NCBI RefSeq assembly: GCF_052327305.1
Contig: NZ_CP182486.1
Coordinates: forward strand, 1,302,001 to 1,366,000
Source of the DNA: Sphingobium sp052327305
GTDB lineage: Bacteria; Pseudomonadota; Alphaproteobacteria; Sphingomonadales; Sphingomonadaceae
Direction of reading: 5' to 3'
DNA: 64,000 bases
Under the pieces are notes generated by a model. The model was not told the origin of the DNA. It searched no databases and saw only the letters and a list, made by a program, of their open reading frames with translations. Below are positions 34,925 through 43,714 of this stretch, piece after piece; position 1 is the stretch's first letter; each line of letters begins with the position of its first letter. The position numbers and the translations under genes were made by a program.

Positions 34925-34950
34925 CGAAGCCTCTGGCGATCTCTATCTTC

Positions 34951-36675
34951 TTACTGACCGATTGAATTGAGGAAGTTCATCACCGCCGCGTACTTAGGCG
35001 CTTCGGATGCCGGCTGACCGGCAAACTCCTGCATACCCCATGCCCCATATTGAGATATCGGCCCCACCTCTTGGTATAGTGTGATGAGATCCCCATAGCG
35101 CTGGTCCCAGGCCTGCAGATACTTCGTCATGATCTGCCCCATGCGCGGATCCGTCTGGATCTTCCTAGCGAGAGTCAGATCCTGCGTAACGAGATGTTGG
35201 CCAGCCTCATAAGTGATGAAGCGTTTGCCATATTTATTGGCGACTGCCTTGTGGACGTCAGCCAAACCGAACACGAAGTTTATCCGCGCCGGCAGAACAT
35301 TTGCGAAGAAATCATCAAGGTTAGTGGCGATAGTCGGCTCGTTGTCCACATAGAAGTACGGAGCGGTTGCCAATGCATCGACATGGTCAGGAAGGTCCCT
35401 GAAGGAGAAGATCTGCCCCGAAAGCACCGTCAGCGCATTCTGTGTCGCCGCGACGCGGACAATCCGGTTGGTCTGTCCTTTGAAGACGTCGCTCCAAATG
35501 TCCATGTCCTCGATCGTCTTCTCCGCATAGCGCATATACATGGCCACGCCGGTGGTCTGAGACAGCCCTTTAGCCTTGCCCTCCGCGTCCGCCTGATGCG
35601 TGACCTTGAAGCCCCAGTTCCACACCTCATTGCTCACTTCAACATAGGCTTTGAGATCAGGCGATAGATTGTCACGAACATACTGAGCGAAGCGACGGAC
35701 ATAGTCGGCGTCGGCATTCCACGGCATGGAGAACCAAGGATCGACCCGCGCCTGGTTGGCGAGAGCGACCATGTATTCTACAGCGATGCCATCGTCGCCG
35801 GTGACCTCTCCGGAACTTGGGGTTGTGCGAGTTGCCCAAGTAACAGGCAAATTCGCATTTGTATTTTGCCAATCCATGAATCGCACGGCGCGGTAGCGAG
35901 CAACCTGCGCGATATATTCCGGCATGAAAAGACGGTCGGGGTCCGCACTAGTCTCACGACAATCGATCTTGCGCACCGGATCACTTGGCGTCGTTTTGGA
36001 AATAAACAAGATTGGCTGCAGTATTCCGTCCGGCACCCAAGTAAAGGTCAAGGCGTTACCAGAACTCTGTACATTCTTCGCTACCCACGGCGAAAGACTG
36101 ACCGAGCCTTGGCCCTTCCAGCGGCATTTAATCTGTACGGACTGACCTTCGCGAGCCGCCAGCGGGGTTTGGAGTGTCCGCGCAACCGATTCGCCGGTCT
36201 TGATGAGAATGATGTCATGGTCGTTATTCAGGCGATCTGCGGGCATGTCGCCCCACACATTCGCGGGACTGACCAAAACCCAGCGGGAGCCAGCGAGGAG
36301 ATTCATAAACGAACGGTCACCCGCGAAATAGGCGGGAGCTGTCAGGTTCATACCAACGCTCGTACGGCCCGGTGTGGGACGCGGCGCCGTGCCGACGGGA
36401 GATGTCGGCGTCGTTGGTGTCACTGGCGCCGGCGGAGGAGAAATGATGACAGGCCTCGTGGATGTACTCGTCGAAAGGAAGAACGAGCCCAAGGAAACCA
36501 GAGTCGAAAATACGGAACTACGGAATGCTGGCACGACACCTACACTCAAGAAAGTCAGTAAGGTTCCAAACGTGCCTGCCACAGCAGCAGAACTCAAGAG
36601 ACCAGTTCCACCAAAACCGGCCCATATCGCGCCCCGCCGAAAATTTGATCCGGCTGACTTTCTCTTAGCCATCAC
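34951..36675 (-). CDS. Putative exported glycoside hydrolase (clan GH-A-like)
   Basis: 574 residues. The N-terminal 110 residues have hydrophobic stretches and a Pro/Thr-rich linker (PVIISPPPAPVTPTTPTSPVG), so it is exported or anchored. The catalytic-like part has AYVEVSNEVWNWGFK (about residue 345), where SNEVWN fits the Asn-Glu acid/base of clan GH-A, and FITYEAGQH (about 488), a candidate nucleophile Glu. Family unknown to me; the two-Glu arrangement is the evidence. Within an EPS locus it may trim or edit the polymer. It is transcribed opposite to the GT2 before it. Confidence 0.6.
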   Translation of the reverse strand: MMAKRKSAGSNFRRGAIWAGFGGTGLLSSAAVAGTFGTLLTFLSVGVVPAFRSSVFSTLVSLGSFFLSTSTSTRPVIISPPPAPVTPTTPTSPVGTAPRPTPGRTSVGMNLTAPAYFAGDRSFMNLLAGSRWVLVSPANVWGDMPADRLNNDHDIILIKTGESVARTLQTPLAAREGQSVQIKCRWKGQGSVSLSPWVAKNVQSSGNALTFTWVPDGILQPILFISKTTPSDPVRKIDCRETSADPDRLFMPEYIAQVARYRAVRFMDWQNTNANLPVTWATRTTPSSGEVTGDDGIAVEYMVALANQARVDPWFSMPWNADADYVRRFAQYVRDNLSPDLKAYVEVSNEVWNWGFKVTHQADAEGKAKGLSQTTGVAMYMRYAEKTIEDMDIWSDVFKGQTNRIVRVAATQNALTVLSGQIFSFRDLPDHVDALATAPYFYVDNEPTIATNLDDFFANVLPARINFVFGLADVHKAVANKYGKRFITYEAGQHLVTQDLTLARKIQTDPRMGQIMTKYLQAWDQRYGDLITLYQEVGPISQYGAWGMQEFAGQPASEAPKYAAVMNFLNSIGQ

Positions 36676-36890
36676 TTATGGATTCCCTCGACAAATCAGG
36701 CAATTATCGCCGTGCCACCTATTCATGGCTAGAGCGTCCATACGATGAGATGATCGAACATAGTTAATGATACGGTAAATATTAGGAACAGAAACTGCAA
36801 TTGCAGCTACCGAGATCCGAAAATCTCCATCAATTTGGAAAATTGATACGAAAATCCGTCAAGTAAACGACTTTCGCTTTATCAGTCGCA

Positions 36891-38318
36891 TTAAACTGTA
36901 GGAAAGTGGGACAGTTTTTCATCGGGCGCATTTGAGCCACGGTTTGTCTTCTCGCTCTGGCTCGCTTTGGGTCGCGCAATTCGGCTACGCTGAATTGTCA
37001 TTCCACTAAGCGCCCCGGCGATAAGCCATGTTAACGGCCTCAGCGACGCATTGGGAATGAGATCAATCAGATTGAGCATGAGGATGAGCAACAGGCCCAG
37101 CGTAGGTAGTGCGAGCTTACCCCGTCCTTGCCGATAGGCGCGCCAGAAGGGATGACAAAGCAGTCCGAACATTGCCACATAACCGACCCAACCAAACTGG
37201 CCGATCGCGATGATCCAGCTCCCATCAGTCGTGGATATCTGAACGTCCGTCCCCCAATCGGTTTGCTGGAAAACCTGATTTCGCCCCCAGGTGCCCCAAC
37301 CAAACAGGGCTTTTTGATTGGCATGGGCAAGCAAGCGATCCTCGTTTTCAAGTCGGAACCGAAGCGACTGCTCACGTTCCGCGCTGACATAGCCAGCCAC
37401 CTTCAGCACGGCCTCCCCAGGGAAAAAGCGCGTTGCCCGAACTGCGGGATAAGTCACGATAATCAGTGACAGAGCCAACATCAGGGTCGTCATGCGACGC
37501 GGGGTGAACGCCAGGAGCGCAATGAGGCCCACAGCGGCAAGCACGATTGAGCCGACCGACTTCATCAGAATCAAAATGACGGCCAGGTACAAGCACACCA
37601 GCGCGGTGGGCAGCCCGAAGGTGCGTAAACGAAGCCGCCACAAAACCATCGAAGCAGTGAGGGCCATCGCGCAGAACATCGAAACGAGAAGGCCATGTCC
37701 CATGAAGGCAGCGGGACGATATCCACCGAAGCGGACCATCTGTTGGAAATCGTTGAACGCTTCTATACCATAGATTTTGCGATGCAGCACCGGCGCGAAG
37801 CGGACTTCGTAGAGAATGGGCAGGGAGTAGAACAGTGCCGCAATGACCAACACGCGCAAAATCTGAAGATGATCCACATCCCTCTGCAGAGCGCTGTAAC
37901 CCAGAATGAAGGGGGTCAGTGTGAGAGCATTGAGACCGCACGCGGAGAAGGAGTCGTAGAGCGACATGCCGGGCAGCGCCGTCTGCAACATGATAATTGG
38001 TGCGCGATTACCGAAACCAGTCACGATAGGGGAAAGGACGAAGACGATCATGAGCATCAGCACGATGCGGCTTCTCGGCAACCGAATCATGCGCTGCTTC
38101 GCCATGAAAAGGGTGCAGACCAGAGCAGCAAGATTGGGAATGGTCGTCTTGTCGAGCGACGGAAGGCCGGGCGGATCGAAATCGACATTGACCGGCAGGA
38201 TCAAATACGCGGCAACCAGCGACCAGATGATCGCTTTGCGCGCGCCAAGCTGCGAGAACAGAATGATGGTCACAATGGGCCAGGCGATGAGCGCGCCATA
38301 GGCAATCATGTTGGGCAT
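36891..38318 (-). CDS. Polysaccharide polymerase/O-antigen ligase-like protein (Wzy)
   Basis: 475 residues with about 10-12 membrane helices and a long periplasmic loop (about residues 290-370) containing RTTFFPGEAV-like and GWGTWGRNQVFQQTDWG segments, typical for Wzy and WaaL proteins. It should join lipid-linked repeat units in the periplasm. The C-terminal tail (about 40 residues) is basic and hydrophilic. 215 bp of AT-rich DNA (36676-36890) separate it from the GH-A-like gene; no gene seen there. Confidence 0.82.
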   Translation of the reverse strand: MPNMIAYGALIAWPIVTIILFSQLGARKAIIWSLVAAYLILPVNVDFDPPGLPSLDKTTIPNLAALVCTLFMAKQRMIRLPRSRIVLMLMIVFVLSPIVTGFGNRAPIIMLQTALPGMSLYDSFSACGLNALTLTPFILGYSALQRDVDHLQILRVLVIAALFYSLPILYEVRFAPVLHRKIYGIEAFNDFQQMVRFGGYRPAAFMGHGLLVSMFCAMALTASMVLWRLRLRTFGLPTALVCLYLAVILILMKSVGSIVLAAVGLIALLAFTPRRMTTLMLALSLIIVTYPAVRATRFFPGEAVLKVAGYVSAEREQSLRFRLENEDRLLAHANQKALFGWGTWGRNQVFQQTDWGTDVQISTTDGSWIIAIGQFGWVGYVAMFGLLCHPFWRAYRQGRGKLALPTLGLLLILMLNLIDLIPNASLRPLTWLIAGALSGMTIQRSRIARPKASQSEKTNRGSNAPDEKLSHFPTV

Positions 38319-38330
38319 GACGAAAGGTCC

Positions 38331-38891
38331 CTAGGCCTTGGTTGTCGCGACAAGACCAGGACCCCGCGTGACGATTCTGGCCGGCACACCCACGGCTAGA
38401 GCGCCGGGAGGCACGTCGGTCAAGACAACGGCATTCGCGCCGATCGCCGCGCCATCTCCAATCCGCACGGCGCCCAGCAGAGCCGCGCCCGCGCCAACAT
38501 TCACGCCGTTCCCCAGTACCGGCGCTTCGTGCAGCCGTGACAGATCCCGCAGTCCCAGCGTGCAGTTCTGCCGGATGATGCAGTCGTCCCCGATCACGCT
38601 GTTCCCGTGGACGACGATCCCGCCTTGGTGCTCCACTACGACCCGACGTCCGAGCACCACGCTGTAAGGCAGTTCAATACCATAAACATTGCGGCAATGT
38701 CTGAAGGCTGCGCGATAGACCAGACTGGGAATGGCGCGCAGCCATTTGGAGCGAATGCTCATTCGCCAGACACCGAACCGATGCACGGCAACCGCGCGGA
38801 AGCCCGGACGCGTCCAGTCGCGATCGTGGGCGCGCAAGTCTTCCGCAATAATAATGCGGAGCGCGCGCAAAGTGGTGATCCCGACTGTCAA
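38331..38891 (-). CDS. Serine-acetyltransferase-like hexapeptide acetyltransferase
   Basis: 186 residues. Left-handed beta-helix with hexapeptide repeats: VVVEHQGGIVVHGNSVIGDDCIIRQN, VGAGAALLGAVRIGDGAAIGANAVV; LTDVPPGALAVGVPARIV closes it. Catalytic His in VEHQGG and the N-terminal helix pair fit the CysE-like branch, but next to glycosyltransferases it more likely O-acetylates a sugar of the EPS. Its start overlaps the stop of the GT at 38888 (ATGA). Confidence 0.82.
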   Translation of the reverse strand: MTVGITTLRALRIIIAEDLRAHDRDWTRPGFRAVAVHRFGVWRMSIRSKWLRAIPSLVYRAAFRHCRNVYGIELPYSVVLGRRVVVEHQGGIVVHGNSVIGDDCIIRQNCTLGLRDLSRLHEAPVLGNGVNVGAGAALLGAVRIGDGAAIGANAVVLTDVPPGALAVGVPARIVTRGPGLVATTKA

Positions 38892-39904
38892 GCAACTGCC
38901 TTATATTCGATGATGCGAGTCCGGACGCGGCGAAGGCGCGCAGTCCAGAACGAGATCATGCCTGAGAGCAAGGGGAATTTGGCAACGACCGTCAGCGCGG
39001 CAAAGCCGCGCGCGAGAGCAGGCGATCTGCCCGTCGCCAGTTCGCGGCGCCAGAGACGCAGCCATTGACCGGGATAGAGAAGCGCCAGCGAGAGGCCGAA
39101 TATCCAGCCGACCATGGCACCCGCCAGACCCGCCACGACACAAAGCAGAATAGCCAAAGGAATGGCCGCAGCCCAGAAGAGTGTGCTGCGCACCTCCCGT
39201 CGCCAGCCCGGATTTGCGGCATTACCATGCCGTTGGACATGCTGGGCAAAGGCGTGCCCGGCGCGCTTCGCCCGGCGCCACCAGGCACTGAAACGATGAA
39301 TATCCGCATCATGCCGCGTCATCGGAGCATCTATGCGGCGGATATGCCAGCCTCGTGCGCGCATGCGCAGACAGAGATCCGGCTCCTCCCCCGCAATAAG
39401 ATCGTCGCTGTAGCCGCCGGCCTGAGTAATCGCGTTCACCCGCATCAGCGCGTCGCCGCCGCAAGATAGCACCTCCCCGATGGGGACGTTCCACTCATCG
39501 TCGCATTGGGCGTTGTAGAGGCTGGCTTCTGGATGACGCTCCTTGCGGCGGCCGAACACGACCGCGAGGCCGGCATCTCCATCAAGCGCGTCTCTCCCTG
39601 CCAAGATCCAACCGGGTTCGAGAGTACAATCACCATCAATGAACTGGACATAGTGCAAGTATGGCCAGTGACTGAGCAAAGCTCGCCAGCCCGCATTGCG
39701 CGCCCGCGCTGCCGTGAAACCGGGCGATATCGGCAGTTCCACCACCATGACCCCCGCCGCCTTTGCCCGCTCGACACTGCCATCGGTCGAGCCGGAGTCG
39801 ACGTAGACCACCGGCACTCCGGCTGGCATCGAAGCGAGACACGCGACAAAGCGTTGTCCCTCGTTCCGGCCGATCACAACGATGCCGACATCTTCCCCGG
39901 TCAT
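38888..39904 (-). CDS. Glycosyltransferase family 2
   Basis: 338 residues. GT-A fold: VVIGRNEGQRF, DSGSTDGS, FIDGDCT (DxD) and GEEPDLCLRMRARGW. Two membrane helices near residues 245-285 (LAILLCVVAGLAGAMVGWIFG) anchor it to the inner membrane. It should add a sugar to the lipid-linked repeat unit. Overlaps the acetyltransferase gene and follows the next GT2 by 5 bp. Confidence 0.86.
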   Translation of the reverse strand: MTGEDVGIVVIGRNEGQRFVACLASMPAGVPVVYVDSGSTDGSVERAKAAGVMVVELPISPGFTAARARNAGWRALLSHWPYLHYVQFIDGDCTLEPGWILAGRDALDGDAGLAVVFGRRKERHPEASLYNAQCDDEWNVPIGEVLSCGGDALMRVNAITQAGGYSDDLIAGEEPDLCLRMRARGWHIRRIDAPMTRHDADIHRFSAWWRRAKRAGHAFAQHVQRHGNAANPGWRREVRSTLFWAAAIPLAILLCVVAGLAGAMVGWIFGLSLALLYPGQWLRLWRRELATGRSPALARGFAALTVVAKFPLLSGMISFWTARLRRVRTRIIEYKAVA

Positions 39905-39909
39905 GATCG

Positions 39910-40959
39910 TCAGCCCGCCTTCCGCATCCAGCGCGGCGGAACTCCGAGTGGGTCGCCAATGCGCGTGATCGCAGGCTCGCTGTCCATTGCTCGCACTTTG
40001 ATGCCGCTTTCTCGGAGCCTGTGCTCATCCGCCTGTGTGGATGCGATCCGGTCGCCAGGCACGATAAGCTTCAGCAACCGGCCGAGGCGCGCGCCGGCTA
40101 GCCAAGCAACGCTGGCACGCAACGCATAGTGCGCCCCTCTGGTTAGCGCAAAAAACCGCCGACGGCTTTCGTACCAATATGGTGGCATTGCGCTCTCCGT
40201 CTGCGACTTGCCCTCCTTAAGGCCGGTCGATGCGCCGCCAATATGGGCGACCCGGCTTCGCGGAACATGCCGGAGCGTCCAGCCAGCGCCGTGTATGCGA
40301 TGCATCAGTTCCACTTCCTCAAAGTAGAGGAAAAAACCAGTATCGAAGAGACCGACGTCTCGAAGGGCAGCCGTGCGGATGAGGCAAGACGCGCCGGTTA
40401 CCCAGCCCACCTCGCCCCCCTCTCCATAGGGCACAAAAACGGGCTGCACGCGAAAAAGGCGTCCCACCGACGCAAGACCTAACCCCCGAACGAATTCATT
40501 GGCGGCGCTATGGAAGTGAAAGGCCGAACCCGTGAGACTGCCATCCGGATTCACGAGTTGGCTGCCGGCAACGGCACAGAGCGGATAGGCCTCCAGTTCG
40601 TCGACAAGAGCCTGCAGCGCGCCCGGCTCCGGCACGCAATCGGGATTGAGCAGGAAAATGGCATCGGGTGGCGTGTCGCTAGCGCAGGCCCGCAAAATCG
40701 CTTCATTATTGGCCCAACCGAACCCGCCGTTTATCTCCAGCGGCACGAACGTCACGAAGCCCTCGTCAATGAGATCCCCCAGCAGGACCGGCAGCTTCTC
40801 GGCCGATCCGTCGCCAGAGCCATTATCGACCACAATCATGTCAATATGGAAGGTGTCGCTGCGCTGCGCCGCCAGCGCCCGAGCGCACTCGGCCGCGAGT
40901 TCAGACGTTCGATAGTTAACGGTGACAGCCGTGACGCGCCGAATCTGCCTGGGGGTCAC
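39910..40959 (-). CDS. Glycosyltransferase family 2, rhamnosyltransferase-like
   Basis: 349 residues. VTVNYRTSELAAECARALA, DNGSGDGS, LLNPDC (the DxD equivalent) and FFLYFEEVELMHRIHGAGW are the usual marks of the WbbL/RfbN-type branch that often transfers rhamnose; with rmlACDB in the same locus a dTDP-rhamnose donor is plausible. It has no membrane helix. The start overlaps the stop of the acetyltransferase at 40956 (ATGA). Confidence 0.85.
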   Translation of the reverse strand: MTPRQIRRVTAVTVNYRTSELAAECARALAAQRSDTFHIDMIVVDNGSGDGSAEKLPVLLGDLIDEGFVTFVPLEINGGFGWANNEAILRACASDTPPDAIFLLNPDCVPEPGALQALVDELEAYPLCAVAGSQLVNPDGSLTGSAFHFHSAANEFVRGLGLASVGRLFRVQPVFVPYGEGGEVGWVTGASCLIRTAALRDVGLFDTGFFLYFEEVELMHRIHGAGWTLRHVPRSRVAHIGGASTGLKEGKSQTESAMPPYWYESRRRFFALTRGAHYALRASVAWLAGARLGRLLKLIVPGDRIASTQADEHRLRESGIKVRAMDSEPAITRIGDPLGVPPRWMRKAG

Positions 40960-41474
40960 GTGTTGCCCCTGTCTTCACCGACGATGCGCGCGGGGATACC
41001 GACCGCGGTACGACCTGCCGGCACATCACTCAGCACGACGGCGTTCGCGCCGATCCGGGCATGATCGCCGATCACGACAGGCCCAAGCACACGCGCTCCG
41101 GCACCAATATCGACGTGACCGCCGATGGTGGGTATGCCGCCAGCAGCGGCGCCGATGGTGACTTGCTGAAAGATGAGGCAGTTGGGACCGATCGGGCTAT
41201 CCGGATGAATGACGATGCCGTTGGGGTGGGGAATGAGCAGCCCGCCGCCGATACGGGCATTGAGCGGGATATCCGCCCCAGTCACAACTGACCAGAAGCG
41301 GTGCCGGATTACCGCCGACGCCCGGAGCAGCCAGGCGAGCGGGCCACGCGCAGCTTGATAGTCGCGAATCGCGGCGAGCAACGAGCGACCGGATGACCAA
41401 CCTTTTCCTTCGCGGCTTTCGCGACTCCAATCCGGCTCGGTCGCTGAGACCGCAGGACTCTCAGACGCCGTCAT
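40956..41474 (-). CDS. Hexapeptide-repeat acetyltransferase (CysE-like)
   Basis: 172 residues. Hexapeptide repeats ADIPLNARIGGGLLIPHPNGIVI, IGPNCLIFQQVTIGAA, IGGHVDIGAGARVLGPVVIGDHARIGANAVVLSDVPAG. It is a second member of the same family as the protein at 38331, so the polymer may be acetylated at two places. Its start region overlaps the WecG-like gene by 14 bp. Confidence 0.82.
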   Translation of the reverse strand: MTASESPAVSATEPDWSRESREGKGWSSGRSLLAAIRDYQAARGPLAWLLRASAVIRHRFWSVVTGADIPLNARIGGGLLIPHPNGIVIHPDSPIGPNCLIFQQVTIGAAAGGIPTIGGHVDIGAGARVLGPVVIGDHARIGANAVVLSDVPAGRTAVGIPARIVGEDRGNT

Positions 41475-42249
41475 CGAGCGAGCGATCCTTGAGCGCGATC
41501 CAGAAGATGCGGGGACCGTGCACTAGGTAACGCTTCCAGAGCCGGCGCGGCTCACTCAGCAAGCGGTGCAGCCATTCAAGGCCCATGCGGCGCATCCAAA
41601 TCGGCGCTCGGGCCTTACGCCCCAGCAGAAACTCGATCGAAGCGCCAATACACAAGCCGACACCCCGCATGCCGGGTTGCTGAGCTGCCTTCTGCGCCAC
41701 CAGCTCACTCTGGGGGGCACCGATCGCTAAAAGAACGAAGTCAGCGCGCTGGGTCGCAAGAAAGTCGATTATCTCCTGAATGGCCTCCGGCTTCCTGAGC
41801 AGACCCATGGGCGGAATATGCTGGACATAAAGCGGGCCGGGGAAGCGCTGCTGAAGATCCCGCAGCATCGTCTCATCGCCACCCACGATGACGACCTTGT
41901 CACCAGCAGTGAGAACCTCTCGAAATAGGCGGGCCGTAAGGTCGCTTCCTGGAATAAGCGTGAGCTCGACCCCACGCATCTGGGCGAGAAGTTTTACGAT
42001 GCGGCTATCACAGACCCGCCGGTCGGCGGCGGCATAGGCCCGACGAAACGCCTCGGTGTATTGGCCATCGCGCTGTGGCCAGAGATTGACGATGTGGTCA
42101 GTGTTGGGGGTTACGATATAACGGAAGCGTCCACCATCATCCCGCTTGGCAAGGTCACCAACAAGTTGATCCTCCGTGCAGAGGTCAAACTCAATTCCGG
42201 CGAAGTGCGCGCGGGGTGCTCTAAGCATCCAGTGAGTCCTAGTAAGCAT
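41461..42249 (-). CDS. WecG/TagA/CpsF family glycosyltransferase (GT26)
   Basis: 262 residues. FRYIVTPNTDHIVNLW, ADRRVCDSRIVKLL, GSDLTARLF, VVIVGGDETMLRDL and FVLLAIGAPQSELVA with GASIEFLLGRKARAP are the GT26 pattern, as in ManNAcA transferase WecG and glucosyl/glucuronosyl transferases of EPS loci. The short C-terminus (LVHGPRIFWIALKDR) binds the membrane. It overlaps the priming transferase gene by 11 bp. Confidence 0.86.
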   Translation of the reverse strand: MLTRTHWMLRAPRAHFAGIEFDLCTEDQLVGDLAKRDDGGRFRYIVTPNTDHIVNLWPQRDGQYTEAFRRAYAAADRRVCDSRIVKLLAQMRGVELTLIPGSDLTARLFREVLTAGDKVVIVGGDETMLRDLQQRFPGPLYVQHIPPMGLLRKPEAIQEIIDFLATQRADFVLLAIGAPQSELVAQKAAQQPGMRGVGLCIGASIEFLLGRKARAPIWMRRMGLEWLHRLLSEPRRLWKRYLVHGPRIFWIALKDRSLDDGV

Positions 42250-43696
42250 GGCGGTCCCAGATCAATTTGACCAAGGTCTCCCCAATGATTCTCAAGTCGA
42301 ATAGCGGAGACCAGTTCTCAATATAATAGGTATCGTATTCAACCCGTTTACGCGCGCGCTCAATTGTATCAATTTCTCCGCGCAGACCCCGCACCTGCGC
42401 GAGGCCAGTAATTCCTGGCTTCACACGATGGCGCGCCGCATAACCCCGCACTGCCTCATGATAATAAGCGTCACCGACCATCATGGCATTTGTGTGCGGG
42501 CGCGGACCCACGATCGACATCTCGCCCCGCAGAACATTCCAGAGCTGGGGAAGCTCGTCGATACTTGTGCGCCGGATGATCCGCCCCACTCTGGTCACGC
42601 GCGGATCATTCTTGGTCGTGCGCTGGCCGCCGGTAATATCCTGCCGGTCGACATACATGGAGCGGAACTTGAGCACATCAATCTCAAGATTATTGAAGCC
42701 CACACGGCGCTGACGGAAGAGGATCGGGCCCTTGCTCTCCAGCTTGATCGCGATTGCCGTGACAAGCAGCAACGGAAAGAGCAGCACAAGCGCGATGAGC
42801 GCCACCGTGCGATCCTGAATTTCCTTCAGCACGCCGTCGAGATCCCGGACGGGCTGCTGCCAGACATTGAGTACAGGGAGGGAACCCAGGTAATTCACCC
42901 GGTAGCGATCGCGCAGCACGAGAAATTCGCGCGGCAGGATGCATACGTCGATCGCACCCGCGGAAAGCTGCTCCACGATCATGTTGAGCCGGTCCTGCTG
43001 GACAAGCGGCAGGGCCACGATCAGCTGATCCAGCATACCCGCACGGGCAAGGCCGAGCAGATCCTCGAAGCCGCCGAGAAACGGCACGCCATTGATCATG
43101 CCCGTTTCCACGCGCGTGCGTCGGTCATCTGCAAAGCCGATGATCTTGATGTGCGGCAGACGCTCGATTTCGAGCAGTTCGAGCACGCGTGTCGTTATAT
43201 CGCGATCCGCACCGTAAATAGCGACTCGCTGCCCAATGAAACCGCGAAGCATCAACTGCCAGATGAGCCTGCGGAACAGGAGGCGGCTGAAGACCAGCAA
43301 CGTGATGCTTGCTATAAGGAAGCAAAGGGCGAACCGACCGGAGAAATCCGTGCTCCGGCCGAACTGCAGAACCACGAAACCAGTCAGGAACGTCGCGACA
43401 AGAAAGTCGATGAACGTGCCCCGTCCGAGGTCATCGCCCTGCCCGCGAAAGGCGGAATAAGCATCGCGCGATATACGGATCAGGAAGAAATTGATGGCCA
43501 GTACGATCGCCGCTGTCTCGTGCAGACGATATTCGTAATAATAGCCGTAGTAGCTCTCAAAGGCGAACCGGGCGACAAGGAAGGCGAGGAAGAAGCACAC
43601 GGCGTCGTTAACAATGCCGGCCGATCGCAGAACATTGGATGTGAAGCGCACATAGCGGTTCGGGGACCGCTTCCGAGGTGCCTTGCGAATGATCAT
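42239..43696 (-). CDS. Polyprenyl-phosphate hexose-1-phosphate transferase (priming enzyme)
   Basis: 485 residues. Four to five N-terminal membrane helices, a central soluble domain with YGADRDITTRVLELLE, one more helix (VALIALVLLFPLLLVTAIAIKLE), and the C-terminal catalytic domain: KFRSMYVD, TRVGRIIRRTSIDELPQLWNV, MSIVGPRPH and RHRVKPGITGLAQVRG. This is the WcaJ/PssA-type transferase that loads the first sugar-phosphate onto undecaprenyl phosphate and starts the repeat unit. Confidence 0.92.
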   Translation of the reverse strand: MIIRKAPRKRSPNRYVRFTSNVLRSAGIVNDAVCFFLAFLVARFAFESYYGYYYEYRLHETAAIVLAINFFLIRISRDAYSAFRGQGDDLGRGTFIDFLVATFLTGFVVLQFGRSTDFSGRFALCFLIASITLLVFSRLLFRRLIWQLMLRGFIGQRVAIYGADRDITTRVLELLEIERLPHIKIIGFADDRRTRVETGMINGVPFLGGFEDLLGLARAGMLDQLIVALPLVQQDRLNMIVEQLSAGAIDVCILPREFLVLRDRYRVNYLGSLPVLNVWQQPVRDLDGVLKEIQDRTVALIALVLLFPLLLVTAIAIKLESKGPILFRQRRVGFNNLEIDVLKFRSMYVDRQDITGGQRTTKNDPRVTRVGRIIRRTSIDELPQLWNVLRGEMSIVGPRPHTNAMMVGDAYYHEAVRGYAARHRVKPGITGLAQVRGLRGEIDTIERARKRVEYDTYYIENWSPLFDLRIIGETLVKLIWDRHAY

Positions 43697-43714
43697 GCGA
43701 TTTTCCTCACGTCC

